Positions 21,683 to 28,782 of a stretch of DNA of 28,782 nt are shown piece by piece. The DNA is from JAMXLO01 sp041487355. Its GTDB lineage: Bacteria > Pseudomonadota > Alphaproteobacteria > Acetobacterales > Acetobacteraceae. The position numbers were made by a program, and so were the translations under genes. The notes under the pieces are model-generated. The model saw only the letters and a program-made list of their open reading frames with translations, searched no databases and was not told the origin of the DNA. Position 1 is the first letter of the stretch. Each line of letters begins with the position of its first letter. The stretch lies in the NCBI GenBank assembly GCA_041487355.1, contig JBGPND010000048.1:1-28782 (forward strand), in the 5' to 3' direction.

Positions 21683-22279
21683 ATGGACCCGTATGTGATC
21701 GACCGGACCAGCAATTCCCGCAGGCGGGCGGTCGAGGAGTGGCTGTTCGGGCTCGACCTGGTCTCCGCGGACCTGCGCGAGAAGATCGTCACCGCCTGGG
21801 TCAGCACCTGGTCTTCCAGCCCGTATCGCGAGCTGGCGGAGATGCCGTATTCGCCGGGTGCGCCGCATTACCGGCTGGAATGGCATGTCAACGACGTGAC
21901 GCGGGCGGGCGTCGACCTGGCGAGGCGTGCCGCGGCGGACTGGGGGGCGAAGGTCGACAACAACGTCCTGGTGCCGATCCTGATCCTGCACGATGTCGAC
22001 AAGCCGCTGATGTATGTGCGCCAGAGCGTCGACAAGGTGGGGTACTCGAAGCTCTCGCATGAGCTGCAGCACGGCGTGGTGGGCGCGATGCTGCTGAAGG
22101 AGCTGGGCTTCGACCACACCGTGGTCAGCACCGTGGCGACACATGCCGGCAATTCGCCGTTCCATGGCCGCAACTTCGAGGCATATGTGCTGCATTACGC
22201 CGACTACTTCGCCACCGATCACGCTATCATGCTGGAGGGCGAGGACAAGCAGCCCTACTACCAGAAGCACTGGCGATAG
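21683..22279 (+). CDS. HD-domain phosphohydrolase-like protein
   Basis: This 198-residue protein has the HD metal-binding pattern: His68 (EWHVNDV), His103-Asp104 (LHDVDKP), a histidine-rich helix with His126 and His130 (HELQHGVVG), His154 (THAGNSP) and Asp174 (HYADYFATDH). HD proteins cleave phosphoesters, often nucleotides or nucleotide second messengers. Here Lys107 follows the HD pair, as in several metal-dependent HD hydrolases. The C terminus (YYQKHW) is conserved-looking but unknown to me. AGGGGGG precedes the ATG at 21683. It probably forms an operon with the thioesterase gene, but I see no biochemical link between them. Confidence 0.78.
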   Translation: MDPYVIDRTSNSRRRAVEEWLFGLDLVSADLREKIVTAWVSTWSSSPYRELAEMPYSPGAPHYRLEWHVNDVTRAGVDLARRAAADWGAKVDNNVLVPILILHDVDKPLMYVRQSVDKVGYSKLSHELQHGVVGAMLLKELGFDHTVVSTVATHAGNSPFHGRNFEAYVLHYADYFATDHAIMLEGEDKQPYYQKHWR

Positions 22280-22305
22280 CGGTTCGAGAGGCGGGCGCAA
22301 TCAGC

Positions 22306-22319
22306 GCGGGTGGACCCGC
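22306..22319. terminator. tight hairpin after the HD gene
   Basis: GCGGGT-GG-ACCCGC is a perfect 6-base stem 27 bases after the stop of the HD-domain gene. It could help end that transcript, but no T-run follows. Confidence 0.3.
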
Positions 22320-22431
22320 CGCATCGGACACGCTACACGATCCAATCGGGGCTGGCGCGGCCTGCTTGGCCATCGCCGCCCCGTAAAGTCTTCGGCAGGC
22401 AAATGCCGCACGTTCGCGTGAAGGGGGGGAG

Positions 22432-22503
22432 ATGACGAGCGTTCGATGCGACGGCGTCGGCGCAGTCGGATATATGCCCTGGCGATGTGACCTGACGAAC
22501 TGA
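22432..22503 (+). CDS. possible 23-residue leader peptide
   Basis: A very strong ribosome-binding stretch (AAGGGGGGGAG) precedes an ATG at 22432. The 23-codon frame runs to a TGA at 22501-22503, only three bases before the ATG of the large glycosyltransferase, which itself lacks a good ribosome-binding site. The peptide starts MTSVRCDGVG and contains two cysteines and one tryptophan. The layout fits translational coupling by re-initiation, or a regulatory leader peptide. No homologue is known to me and the frame is too short to judge by composition. Confidence 0.4.
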   Translation: MTSVRCDGVGAVGYMPWRCDLTN

Positions 22504-22506
22504 CGG

Positions 22507-25500
22507 ATGAATGTAGTTTCGCAACGTGTTCCTGTCGGCCTGCTCGACGGCGACCGCAGCCAGGGTCGTCGTATCCTGGTGCTCGACTTCGACCTGTATC
22601 GCTTCGTGGGCGGTGGGCAGTCGGTCTATCAGCGGCTGATCGCATTGCGGCCAAGTGATACGTTCTATTATTTCCGCCGCCTGGAAACGGCCGACGCTGC
22701 GAGGCCGACCAATGTCATTGCTATTCCGTATCGGACCATCTACCGGTCCAGATCTGATCACCTGCCGCGCGGGCTGGCCCATTTCCTTTGGCCATATGTC
22801 GAGTGCCGGAACATGGCTGCATCGGCAGCCTGCCATTCGCCGGGGATCGGCTTCGATGTAGCGGATGCGCCCGACTACAACCAGCTCGGCCTGTTCATCC
22901 GCCCGGCGCTGGAGGCCGAGGGTTTGCGTGTGGCGACAGTCGCAGTCGCCATGCATGGTACGCTGTCATCCGCATTCCGGACAGGATGGCCGACCGGGCT
23001 AAGGGATGGCCCGATGCTGGCAGAGCTGCGGGTGCGGGAGCATCTGCAGTTTCGCGCCGCGGATGCACGCTACGCGATCAGCGAGAGCTATGCGGCGCAT
23101 TGGAGCCGGTATGCACCGCTCGACGTGAATCTGCTCGATCCGCTGTGCATCGCGGATCGCTCGGATCCGTTATTGCCGAAGCGCAGCTCGGAGCCAGTGG
23201 ACCTTGCCTTCATCGGCCGGCGTGAAAAGTGGAAGGGGCCCGACCTGTTCCTCGACATCGCCTGGTGGATCGACCCGGCGCTGTATCGACGTCTGTTGTT
23301 GATCGGACCCGATGGGCCGAACCACCTCGGCACCGGTTCCGATACGACCCTGGCGGACATGGCGCGGCGACGCGGCCTGCACGCGGACGTGGTTGGCGCC
23401 TGGCCGCGCGCCGAGGTGGATGCCCTGTTCGCCACGCGCACCTTGCTGCTGCTTCCATCCCGCCATGACACGTTCAACCTGACGGCGCTGGAGGCGATCC
23501 GGCATGGCTGTCCCGTGCTGGTATCCAGCCGCGCCGGCGTCGCTGACTGGCTGCGTGCCAACTTGCCGGAGCTGGACTGGCTGATCACCGATATCGATTG
23601 CAGCCGAACCGCCGCCAGCCATGCGGCGTCGATCCTGAAGGACTACGACGCCTATCGCGAGAAGCTGGTCGTCGCCCTGCAGCGCCGCCGGCTCAGGCCA
23701 GACGAGGCGACCGCCGACACGGTGTATCTGCCGGGGTCGCGCCAGGATGTGAAGGCACGACAGACCACGGTGGACCTCGCCGCGCGCTTCACCCTGTTGT
23801 TGCAGTTGGACAGGACATCGGAGCCGGGCCCGCTCGCCCGCGGCGGCGGCGGCGCCGTGCGCCATTCCGTCGGCTGGCTGCTGCCTTACGAATTCAAGCG
23901 GGCGGTGCGCATCGCCAACCGGAGCCTCCGGACTGGCGGTCGTGATGCGCTGAACACGGTGCGCCGTGCGGTAGGCATAGGGCGGCTCAAGACGGCGATC
24001 CGCGACTTCACCGGGTATTCGCCCCGCACTTTCATCCAGATCAACCGTTCCCGCGGTCTGCCGGCGTTCCGCGAGTGGATGCTTCACGGTGCCGAACGAC
24101 GTGATCAGGAAGTTCTGTTCAAGATTGGCAGTTTGTCCAAGGAGGTTCCCGATCGGCTGGTGGACCGGGTTCGGCTGTTCCGCGAGCTTGCCCGGTTGGA
24201 ACGGCGGGCCGGACGCGACATCGTGGCTGCCACCTACGCCTTGCGACTGATGCGCTGGCTGGGGCGGGACGCGTATGGCGATCTTCCCTTCGTTGTTGCT
24301 ATGCTGGAAGCGGAGGGCTTTGCGCATGAGGCCAGGACGGCGCGTGTCATGTTTGGCCGTGGACCGGACGCGTTCGACCGCTGTCTCGACCTGATGCACG
24401 ATGCCGTGGAGCGTAACCGGCATAACCCCATCCGCCCGCTCGCGGTGGTGGACGATCGGCGCAATGACAGCGTGCCACGGGTATCCGTCATCGTCTCGCT
24501 CTACGACGCGGCGGCGAAGCTGGGCACGCTCCTGACCGTGCTGAGCCAGCAGAGCCTGGCGCAACGTGGCGAGCTCGAAGTAGTCCTGGTCGACAGCAAT
24601 TCGCCGGGAGACGAACGCGGTGCCTTTGCCGCGTTCGCCGCGGAAAACAGCTTGCCCGTCGTATATGCGCGGTCTCGGGAGCGGGAGACGATTCAGGCGG
24701 CGTGGAACCGCGGCATCAGGCTTTCGCGCGCGCCCTATCTGGCATTTCTTGGCGCCGATGAAGGACTGCATCCCGAGGCATTGTGCCGGTTGGCGGCAGC
24801 ACTGGATGCCAATCCCGGCGTCGATTGGGCCATGGCTGACAGCCTGGTGACGAGCGTGGATCGCAACGGGGTATTCGATTCCGACGTCATGCCGTACGAC
24901 CGGCGAGGTTATCGCCAGGACCTGGTGTATCTGGAGACCTGCTACCTGTCATGGGTCGGTGGCCTGTATCGGCGATCGATCCACGACCGCTTCGGCTGGT
25001 ACGACGAGAGCTTCCGCGCGGCGGGGGACACCGAGTTCAAGAACCGGATCATGCCTCACATCCGGTCTGTGCATGTTCCCGGGATGCTCGGCGTGTTCAA
25101 CAACTATCCGGAAGAGCGTACCACGCAGCATCCACACGCGGAGATCGAGGATCTGCGTTCCTGGTACCTGTGGCGGACGACTGCTGGCATGCACTATGCT
25201 TTCGCTGACCGGCCGGTGGAGGACGCGGCGCGGCTGTTCGTCGACTCGTTGAGCTATCGCAAGTCCTTTTGTGGCCATCTGAGCACCGACTTCGACCTCG
25301 CTGCCGCACTGGCGGAGCATCTCGCCGGTCGTCCCGATGCGCCTGCGTGGGCCGCGACGGCGTTGAGCGAGGCGAGGGCGGCGTTGTCATTGATCCGCGG
25401 CATTGATCTTGTGCCGGAGGACATGCCACACGGGCCCCGCGGTGCGCTCGCCGCGCTCTGGGTGCACCGGCAGCTTACGGCGATGCGGCGGCTCGCCGTG

Positions 25501-25599
25501 AAGCATCGTTCGGTCTTTGCCATGCAGCAAACGCCCCACTATAAGATCTTCAACGACAACCGCTACGAACAACACTGGTATTCCTGGAGCGACCGCTGA
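22507..25599 (+). CDS. bifunctional-type glycosyltransferase (GT4-GT2 fusion)
   Basis: This 1030-residue cytoplasmic protein joins two glycosyltransferase modules. The first, about residues 15-410, has a GT-B fold of GT4 type: FIGRREKWKGPDLFLD is the start of the donor-binding half, and SRHDTFNLTALEAIRHGCPVLVS (from about 318) is the nucleotide-sugar loop with its ExxxxxxxE-like acidic residues. A linker of mostly helical, arginine-rich sequence spans about 430-650. The second module, from about 655, is a GT-A fold of GT2 type (RVSVIVSLYDAA, VVLVDSNSPGDE, then FLGADEGLHPEAL in the DxD region near 750). Two linked transferases usually add consecutive sugars to a repeat unit. The start at 22507 has a weak ribosome site and a possible coupled leader peptide. 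Neighbours suggest surface-polysaccharide synthesis. Confidence 0.8.
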   Translation: MNVVSQRVPVGLLDGDRSQGRRILVLDFDLYRFVGGGQSVYQRLIALRPSDTFYYFRRLETADAARPTNVIAIPYRTIYRSRSDHLPRGLAHFLWPYVECRNMAASAACHSPGIGFDVADAPDYNQLGLFIRPALEAEGLRVATVAVAMHGTLSSAFRTGWPTGLRDGPMLAELRVREHLQFRAADARYAISESYAAHWSRYAPLDVNLLDPLCIADRSDPLLPKRSSEPVDLAFIGRREKWKGPDLFLDIAWWIDPALYRRLLLIGPDGPNHLGTGSDTTLADMARRRGLHADVVGAWPRAEVDALFATRTLLLLPSRHDTFNLTALEAIRHGCPVLVSSRAGVADWLRANLPELDWLITDIDCSRTAASHAASILKDYDAYREKLVVALQRRRLRPDEATADTVYLPGSRQDVKARQTTVDLAARFTLLLQLDRTSEPGPLARGGGGAVRHSVGWLLPYEFKRAVRIANRSLRTGGRDALNTVRRAVGIGRLKTAIRDFTGYSPRTFIQINRSRGLPAFREWMLHGAERRDQEVLFKIGSLSKEVPDRLVDRVRLFRELARLERRAGRDIVAATYALRLMRWLGRDAYGDLPFVVAMLEAEGFAHEARTARVMFGRGPDAFDRCLDLMHDAVERNRHNPIRPLAVVDDRRNDSVPRVSVIVSLYDAAAKLGTLLTVLSQQSLAQRGELEVVLVDSNSPGDERGAFAAFAAENSLPVVYARSRERETIQAAWNRGIRLSRAPYLAFLGADEGLHPEALCRLAAALDANPGVDWAMADSLVTSVDRNGVFDSDVMPYDRRGYRQDLVYLETCYLSWVGGLYRRSIHDRFGWYDESFRAAGDTEFKNRIMPHIRSVHVPGMLGVFNNYPEERTTQHPHAEIEDLRSWYLWRTTAGMHYAFADRPVEDAARLFVDSLSYRKSFCGHLSTDFDLAAALAEHLAGRPDAPAWAATALSEARAALSLIRGIDLVPEDMPHGPRGALAALWVHRQLTAMRRLAVKHRSVFAMQQTPHYKIFNDNRYEQHWYSWSDR

Positions 25600-25774
25600 G
25601 GGCGGAAGTCAGAGCTGCGATCGGCAATGACGCAAGTGCTGGTTTCGCTTATCCCCGTCGGAAATCAAAGGCCTACGCCTTGCTGGTCGGCTAACCGACG
25701 CATGCGGGGGGACGTTTGGCGCGGCCTTGCGGCGTTGCCTGACGAATAGTATTCGGCAGCGCGACCTATAAAGT

Positions 25775-25802
25775 GCCAATTTAGTAGGAACCACGAATTG
25801 GC
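25775..25802 (+). promoter_or_regulatory. inverted repeat before the methyltransferase gene
   Basis: GCCAATT (25775-25781) and AATTGGC (25796-25802) are perfect 7-base complements with a 14-base spacer, in an AT-richer patch just before the AAGGAG ribosome site (25805-25810). An AT-rich TATAAA lies directly upstream (25768-25773). It could be an operator overlapping the start of transcription, or a leader hairpin. The rest of the 217-base gap shows no gene. Confidence 0.35.
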
Positions 25803-25816
25803 GCCAAGGAGCTACC

Positions 25817-26764
25817 ATGTCGATGAAACAGCGGATCGCTGGCAGTCGCCTCGTCCGGAAGCTCATTGAGTCCATAGCTTTTCGTGCGGCAGATCTGTTG
25901 CGCGATGGGACGCTAACGCCGTTGGCGGTTGAACAGGCGGCCCAGTTGCTGCGCGCTGAATATACAGTTATGCCTCGTTTCGGATTTCACCAGCCAATCG
26001 ACTATCTGAAGGATAGTCCGCCCCCGAACTTCGGCACGGTGATCCGCTTGCCAAGCGAGGAACTTCCGCTCCCGGCGGCGGTCGACCGAATGGGCTATCC
26101 GGCTGACGACGGCGAGTACCTGGAGATGGGCCGCTACGATGCCGGGTTAGTTCGTGAGCAGATAGAGAAACACCTGGGCCTCAGACCAGCCTATGCCATA
26201 CTGGACTTCGGTTGCTCGACCGGGCGCGTGCTGCGGCACTTCCATACCGATCATAAGTTACATGGGTGGCGCCTCTATGGAGTGGACATCCAGGCGCACT
26301 GCATCGAGTGGCTGCGCCGTTACTTTCCTACTGAATTCACTGTCTACACCGGGACGGTTCTGCCGTTCCTGCCTTTCGAGGACAACAGTCTGGACGTGAT
26401 ATACGGGGTCAGCGTGTTCACCCACATAAAGTATCTGTGGGATATGTGGCTCCTGGAGCTGCGTCGCGTGCTCAAGCCTGGGGGAATATTGATCCAGACC
26501 ATCCACACGGAGCACGCATGGGAGTTTTATCACCGGCATCGCGGGGAAGATTGGGTGCGAGCCAATCACTCGCCGCGCGTGTACGAGACGCCGACCATGG
26601 ACCTCGACTGGTTCCACTACGGAGACATTGCCGTCAGTCAGGCATTCTGGAAACGCGATATCGCGCGCCAGTTCTGGGGCCGGTACTTGGAGGTCTTGGA
26701 CGTTCTACCGCCACCCGAACGGTTTTCGTTCCAGGATTGGATGATATGCCGCAAGAGAAGATAA
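25817..26764 (+). CDS. class I SAM-dependent methyltransferase
   Basis: This 315-residue protein has the class I SAM fold from about residue 120: motif I LDFGCSTGRVL (129-139), the acidic second-strand end YGVDI (154-158), then DVIYGVSVFTHI and LLELRRVLKPGGILIQTIH, as in methyltransferase types 11/12/25. The first 110 residues are not a recognised domain. AAGGAG six bases before the ATG fixes the start at 25817. It lies between the fusion glycosyltransferase and acyltransferase genes, so methylation of a sugar or carrier-linked glycan is a reasonable guess. Codon choice is less GC-biased than in the first 22 kb, compatible with acquired surface-glycan DNA. Confidence 0.8.
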   Translation: MSMKQRIAGSRLVRKLIESIAFRAADLLRDGTLTPLAVEQAAQLLRAEYTVMPRFGFHQPIDYLKDSPPPNFGTVIRLPSEELPLPAAVDRMGYPADDGEYLEMGRYDAGLVREQIEKHLGLRPAYAILDFGCSTGRVLRHFHTDHKLHGWRLYGVDIQAHCIEWLRRYFPTEFTVYTGTVLPFLPFEDNSLDVIYGVSVFTHIKYLWDMWLLELRRVLKPGGILIQTIHTEHAWEFYHRHRGEDWVRANHSPRVYETPTMDLDWFHYGDIAVSQAFWKRDIARQFWGRYLEVLDVLPPPERFSFQDWMICRKRR

Positions 26765-26769
26765 GCTAG

Positions 26770-26783
26770 CGGTTCTGGAACCG
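26770..26783. terminator. tight hairpin after the methyltransferase gene
   Basis: CGGTTC-TG-GAACCG is a perfect inverted repeat six bases past the methyltransferase stop codon, in the gap between convergent gene ends. It may be a transcription end point; a T-tract is lacking. Confidence 0.35.
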
Positions 26784-26917
26784 AGACGACCATTGTTACA
26801 CTGAAACATCACTACGGATAGGTCAATGCGAGCGGCTCCGTACCAAAAGCCGGCGCGATTTCAGCAGTCCCGGACTGCGGCATCAGCCCGTAAGAGCGTC
26901 GCTATTCAGGGCCGCCG

Positions 26918-28141
26918 TCACGCCCGTTGCCGAGCAAGGGCTAGTGGAGAACGCCACCGCCGCCACGCAGCAACGACCGCCGCGCCGGTTTCGATGGACC
27001 TAAGCTCCAGTAGTCGGTAGACCATCTCGGTGGCCGGCAGGAGAACCACAAGCGTGGCGACCACCTGTGCAACGGCGTACGCCCAGGCATTTTCCGTCCA
27101 TGCGACATGCACGGCCACAATCATGACCCAGGCCACGACCATGGCCGGAAAATGCAGCAGGTAGATCGTGTAGCTTCTCTCTCCAACCATGAAGAGCAGT
27201 CTGTTGAGTGCCCTTGGCAGCGCACGCGACACGTTGCCGCCAACGGCAAGCATGACCAGCGCCAGGTAGCATGGAGCGGTGACCAGCATTCCCGCCCCGT
27301 CGAGATAATCAGGGCCTGAAGGACTCGCAGCCAGCGGCGAGCGGCAAAGCGACAGAATGACGATCGGCATCAGCATGAACCCGATCGACAGGGCTCGCCC
27401 GTATCGAAAGGTCCGACCGAAGGCTGACTCTGGTACATAAGCCAGCAGCACGCCGAGAGCCATGTAATCGAACTTGAAGCTGAGTAGATACGTGCCGAGA
27501 TCCGGGCGCTCGCCCAGTGTCAGCAGAACTCGCGAATAGGAGGCCACTGCATATACAGCGGCAGCACACGCAACAACGGCGTATCCGATTATCCGTGGCG
27601 AGGCTCTCAATGCCAGGGTGGCAATCGTAAGAATGGCGGCGGCAGTGTAGAACTGGAACTCGACAGACAGGCTCCACATCGCGCCATTCATGTAGGCCGC
27701 ATCTCTCCCCAGATTTATCAGATAGCCGCCGAGGATCGCAGCCGCTTGTTCAGTGAAGCGAGACAATGGCACGCAAAAGAAGTCTATGGCGAATGGAGGC
27801 CAGCCCGACACCCTGATGATCGCATTGACGGCGCCACTGAATGCAAGGAATGCAAGAATAGGAGGATAGAGGCGGAAGCCTCGCCTGATCAGAAAGCTTA
27901 CCGGCTCATAGTTGCCCCTGATTAGCGAGCGGGCCACGACAAATCCGCTGATGACGAAGAAAAGCTCGACGCCCGCATAGAATGGGTTCGTCAATCGAAC
28001 CGGCAATGCCGACAGAAGTGTCGATGAAAAGCTCAGGTGGCAGATGAGAACCATCGTGATCGCGATGCCGCGCAGGATCTGGATGTCATCGATCTTGTGG
28101 GCCGCCCCTGACGGGTAGGCGGCGTTTCCCTGTGGCGCCAT
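26918..28141 (-). CDS. acyltransferase-3 family membrane protein (OafA/YrhL-like)
   Basis: This 407-residue inner-membrane protein of the acyltransferase-3 family transfers acetyl or other acyl groups to exported glycans, lipid A sugars or peptidoglycan. About ten hydrophobic helices are visible. The N-terminal signature is ILRGIAITMVLICHLSF, with Arg24 and the catalytic-type His35. It is followed by GVELFFVISGF (57-67), the RGFRLYPP loop, and MWSLSVEFQFY, all family hallmarks. There is no fused SGNH domain, so it acts alone or with a separate partner. GAGGA precedes the ATG at 28141. It is 89 bases downstream of the FkbM-type gene on the same strand, so both may be co-transcribed. Confidence 0.88.
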   Translation of the reverse strand: MAPQGNAAYPSGAAHKIDDIQILRGIAITMVLICHLSFSSTLLSALPVRLTNPFYAGVELFFVISGFVVARSLIRGNYEPVSFLIRRGFRLYPPILAFLAFSGAVNAIIRVSGWPPFAIDFFCVPLSRFTEQAAAILGGYLINLGRDAAYMNGAMWSLSVEFQFYTAAAILTIATLALRASPRIIGYAVVACAAAVYAVASYSRVLLTLGERPDLGTYLLSFKFDYMALGVLLAYVPESAFGRTFRYGRALSIGFMLMPIVILSLCRSPLAASPSGPDYLDGAGMLVTAPCYLALVMLAVGGNVSRALPRALNRLLFMVGERSYTIYLLHFPAMVVAWVMIVAVHVAWTENAWAYAVAQVVATLVVLLPATEMVYRLLELRSIETGAAVVAAWRRWRSPLALARQRA

Positions 28142-28230
28142 TTCGATTCCTCGAACCTCGCCGTGAGCTTAACATGATTGGCGGACGTGATGTCGAGATA
28201 CGGCGGTTCCGAACGATGTGGCCGGGCATT

Positions 28231-28782
28231 TTATCGGCCGTTCAGGCCGGGGGGCGTGCAAAGGAGCACATGGCCGAGTTTTTCGAACTGGTAGCCATCC
28301 TCGTCGAGGAGGGCCCGGACTGATCGCTCGGTTGTTTCTGACCCATCACCAAAGGGCTCGGCGTGGATGTCGATAGACAACCACGGATGGAGCTCCGATA
28401 TCAGCCGCCGTGCGCCACGCAGGACCTGCGTTTCGAAGCCTTCAACATCGATCTTGATCACCACCGGCTTGCGGTCACAAAAAAGAAAGGCATCTTCGTC
28501 GAGGGTCACAATCGGCACGGTGAGGGTCCTGTGCGGCCTGTCGGAAATGACCTTGCCGATCAGTGTGGATGCCTCCGGAAGGTAGGGTATCTCCCCGGTC
28601 TCGTCGGGCAGGAACTCCCTAAATTCTGCAGTACCGGCAATTTCCGAAACGGCGCGGGGAAGGACCTCGACACCAGCAATCCGGTTCCGCTCGAGTGTGG
28701 CGAGCAGCAGGTTCCGTGCTGTCTCCGCAGGCTCATAACTTACGATTCTAACTGCGTTGCCGAACTGCACGGCGATCGGCAG
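28231..28782 (-). CDS. FkbM-family methyltransferase, 5' end cut by window
   Basis: The last 183 codons of a SAM-dependent FkbM-type O-methyltransferase are present; the frame remains open to the window edge, so the start and motif I lie outside. The visible part begins near the second strand (VSYEPAETARNLLLATLERN). It holds the family signature VVIKIDVEGFETQVLRGARRLI and the following HPWLSIDIH. It ends at TAA 28231-28233. FkbM-type enzymes often methylate sugars of surface glycans, which suits the neighbouring acyltransferase and glycosyltransferase. A GTG at 28770 could be read as a start but would delete half of the SAM-binding fold, so it is rejected. Confidence 0.82.
   Translation of the reverse strand: MPIAVQFGNAVRIVSYEPAETARNLLLATLERNRIAGVEVLPRAVSEIAGTAEFREFLPDETGEIPYLPEASTLIGKVISDRPHRTLTVPIVTLDEDAFLFCDRKPVVIKIDVEGFETQVLRGARRLISELHPWLSIDIHAEPFGDGSETTERSVRALLDEDGYQFEKLGHVLLCTPPGLNGR

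Noticed and set aside
26826..27020. Small plus-strand gene overlapping the acyltransferase end
   Set aside because: There is no ribosome-binding site, the composition is Arg/Ala-rich, and half of it is antisense of the acyltransferase C terminus.

Overview
The window is GC-rich, densely coded bacterial DNA. Gene content (a Hint-domain surface-type protein, an RpoH-like sigma factor paralogue, HyuA/HyuB, a PrpF-type isomerase, FkbM and acyltransferase-3 glycan genes) and several families of CCCTC/GAGGG palindromes between genes suggest an alphaproteobacterium, most likely Rhodospirillales/Acetobacteraceae. This is an inference; no rRNA or other taxonomic marker is present. No prophage, CRISPR array, tRNA or rRNA is seen. 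The only clear insertion-sequence trace is the tail of an IS5-family transposase.

Layout. 0.1-1.8 kb (minus): a small exported protein followed by a ferredoxin-reductase-type flavoprotein. 1.8-3.7 kb: IS5 remnant, an 18-bp inverted repeat, and a Hint-domain protein with a glycine/serine/valine-rich repeat region. 3.8-8.4 kb (minus): an NAD-dependent epimerase/dehydrogenase resembling D-erythronate dehydrogenase, a CLC-family channel with diverged pore motifs, and an HpaB-type flavin monooxygenase. 8.5-11.4 kb: diaminopropionate ammonia-lyase (plus), a COMT-like O-methyltransferase (minus) and a DUF2939-like membrane-anchored protein (plus). 11.7-15.8 kb (minus): hyuB then hyuA, whose products form the two-subunit hydantoinase/oxoprolinase enzyme. 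16.1-18.3 kb (plus): RpoH-like sigma factor, then a PrpF/LigU-type isomerase. 18.5-21.2 kb (minus): M20 metallopeptidase, small membrane protein and APC permease, probably one operon that cleaves and imports amino compounds. 21.2-22.3 kb (plus): PaaI-type thioesterase and an HD-domain protein. 22.4-28.8 kb: a cell-surface glycan region with a GT4-GT2 fusion glycosyltransferase preceded by a possible leader peptide, a SAM methyltransferase, an acyltransferase-3 membrane protein and a truncated FkbM methyltransferase.

The first 22 kb reads as small catabolic and transport modules (aromatic hydroxylation, amino-acid and hydantoin turnover, keto/tricarboxylate isomerisation) without an evident single pathway. 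The last 6 kb looks like decoration of an exported polysaccharide.

The most notable non-gene structure is the set of intergenic palindromes. There are two copies of a paired REP-like element in opposite orientation 18 kb apart, two hairpins with 37-bp arms of one family, a composite palindrome between hyuB and hyuA, and a palindrome read in frame inside hyuA.
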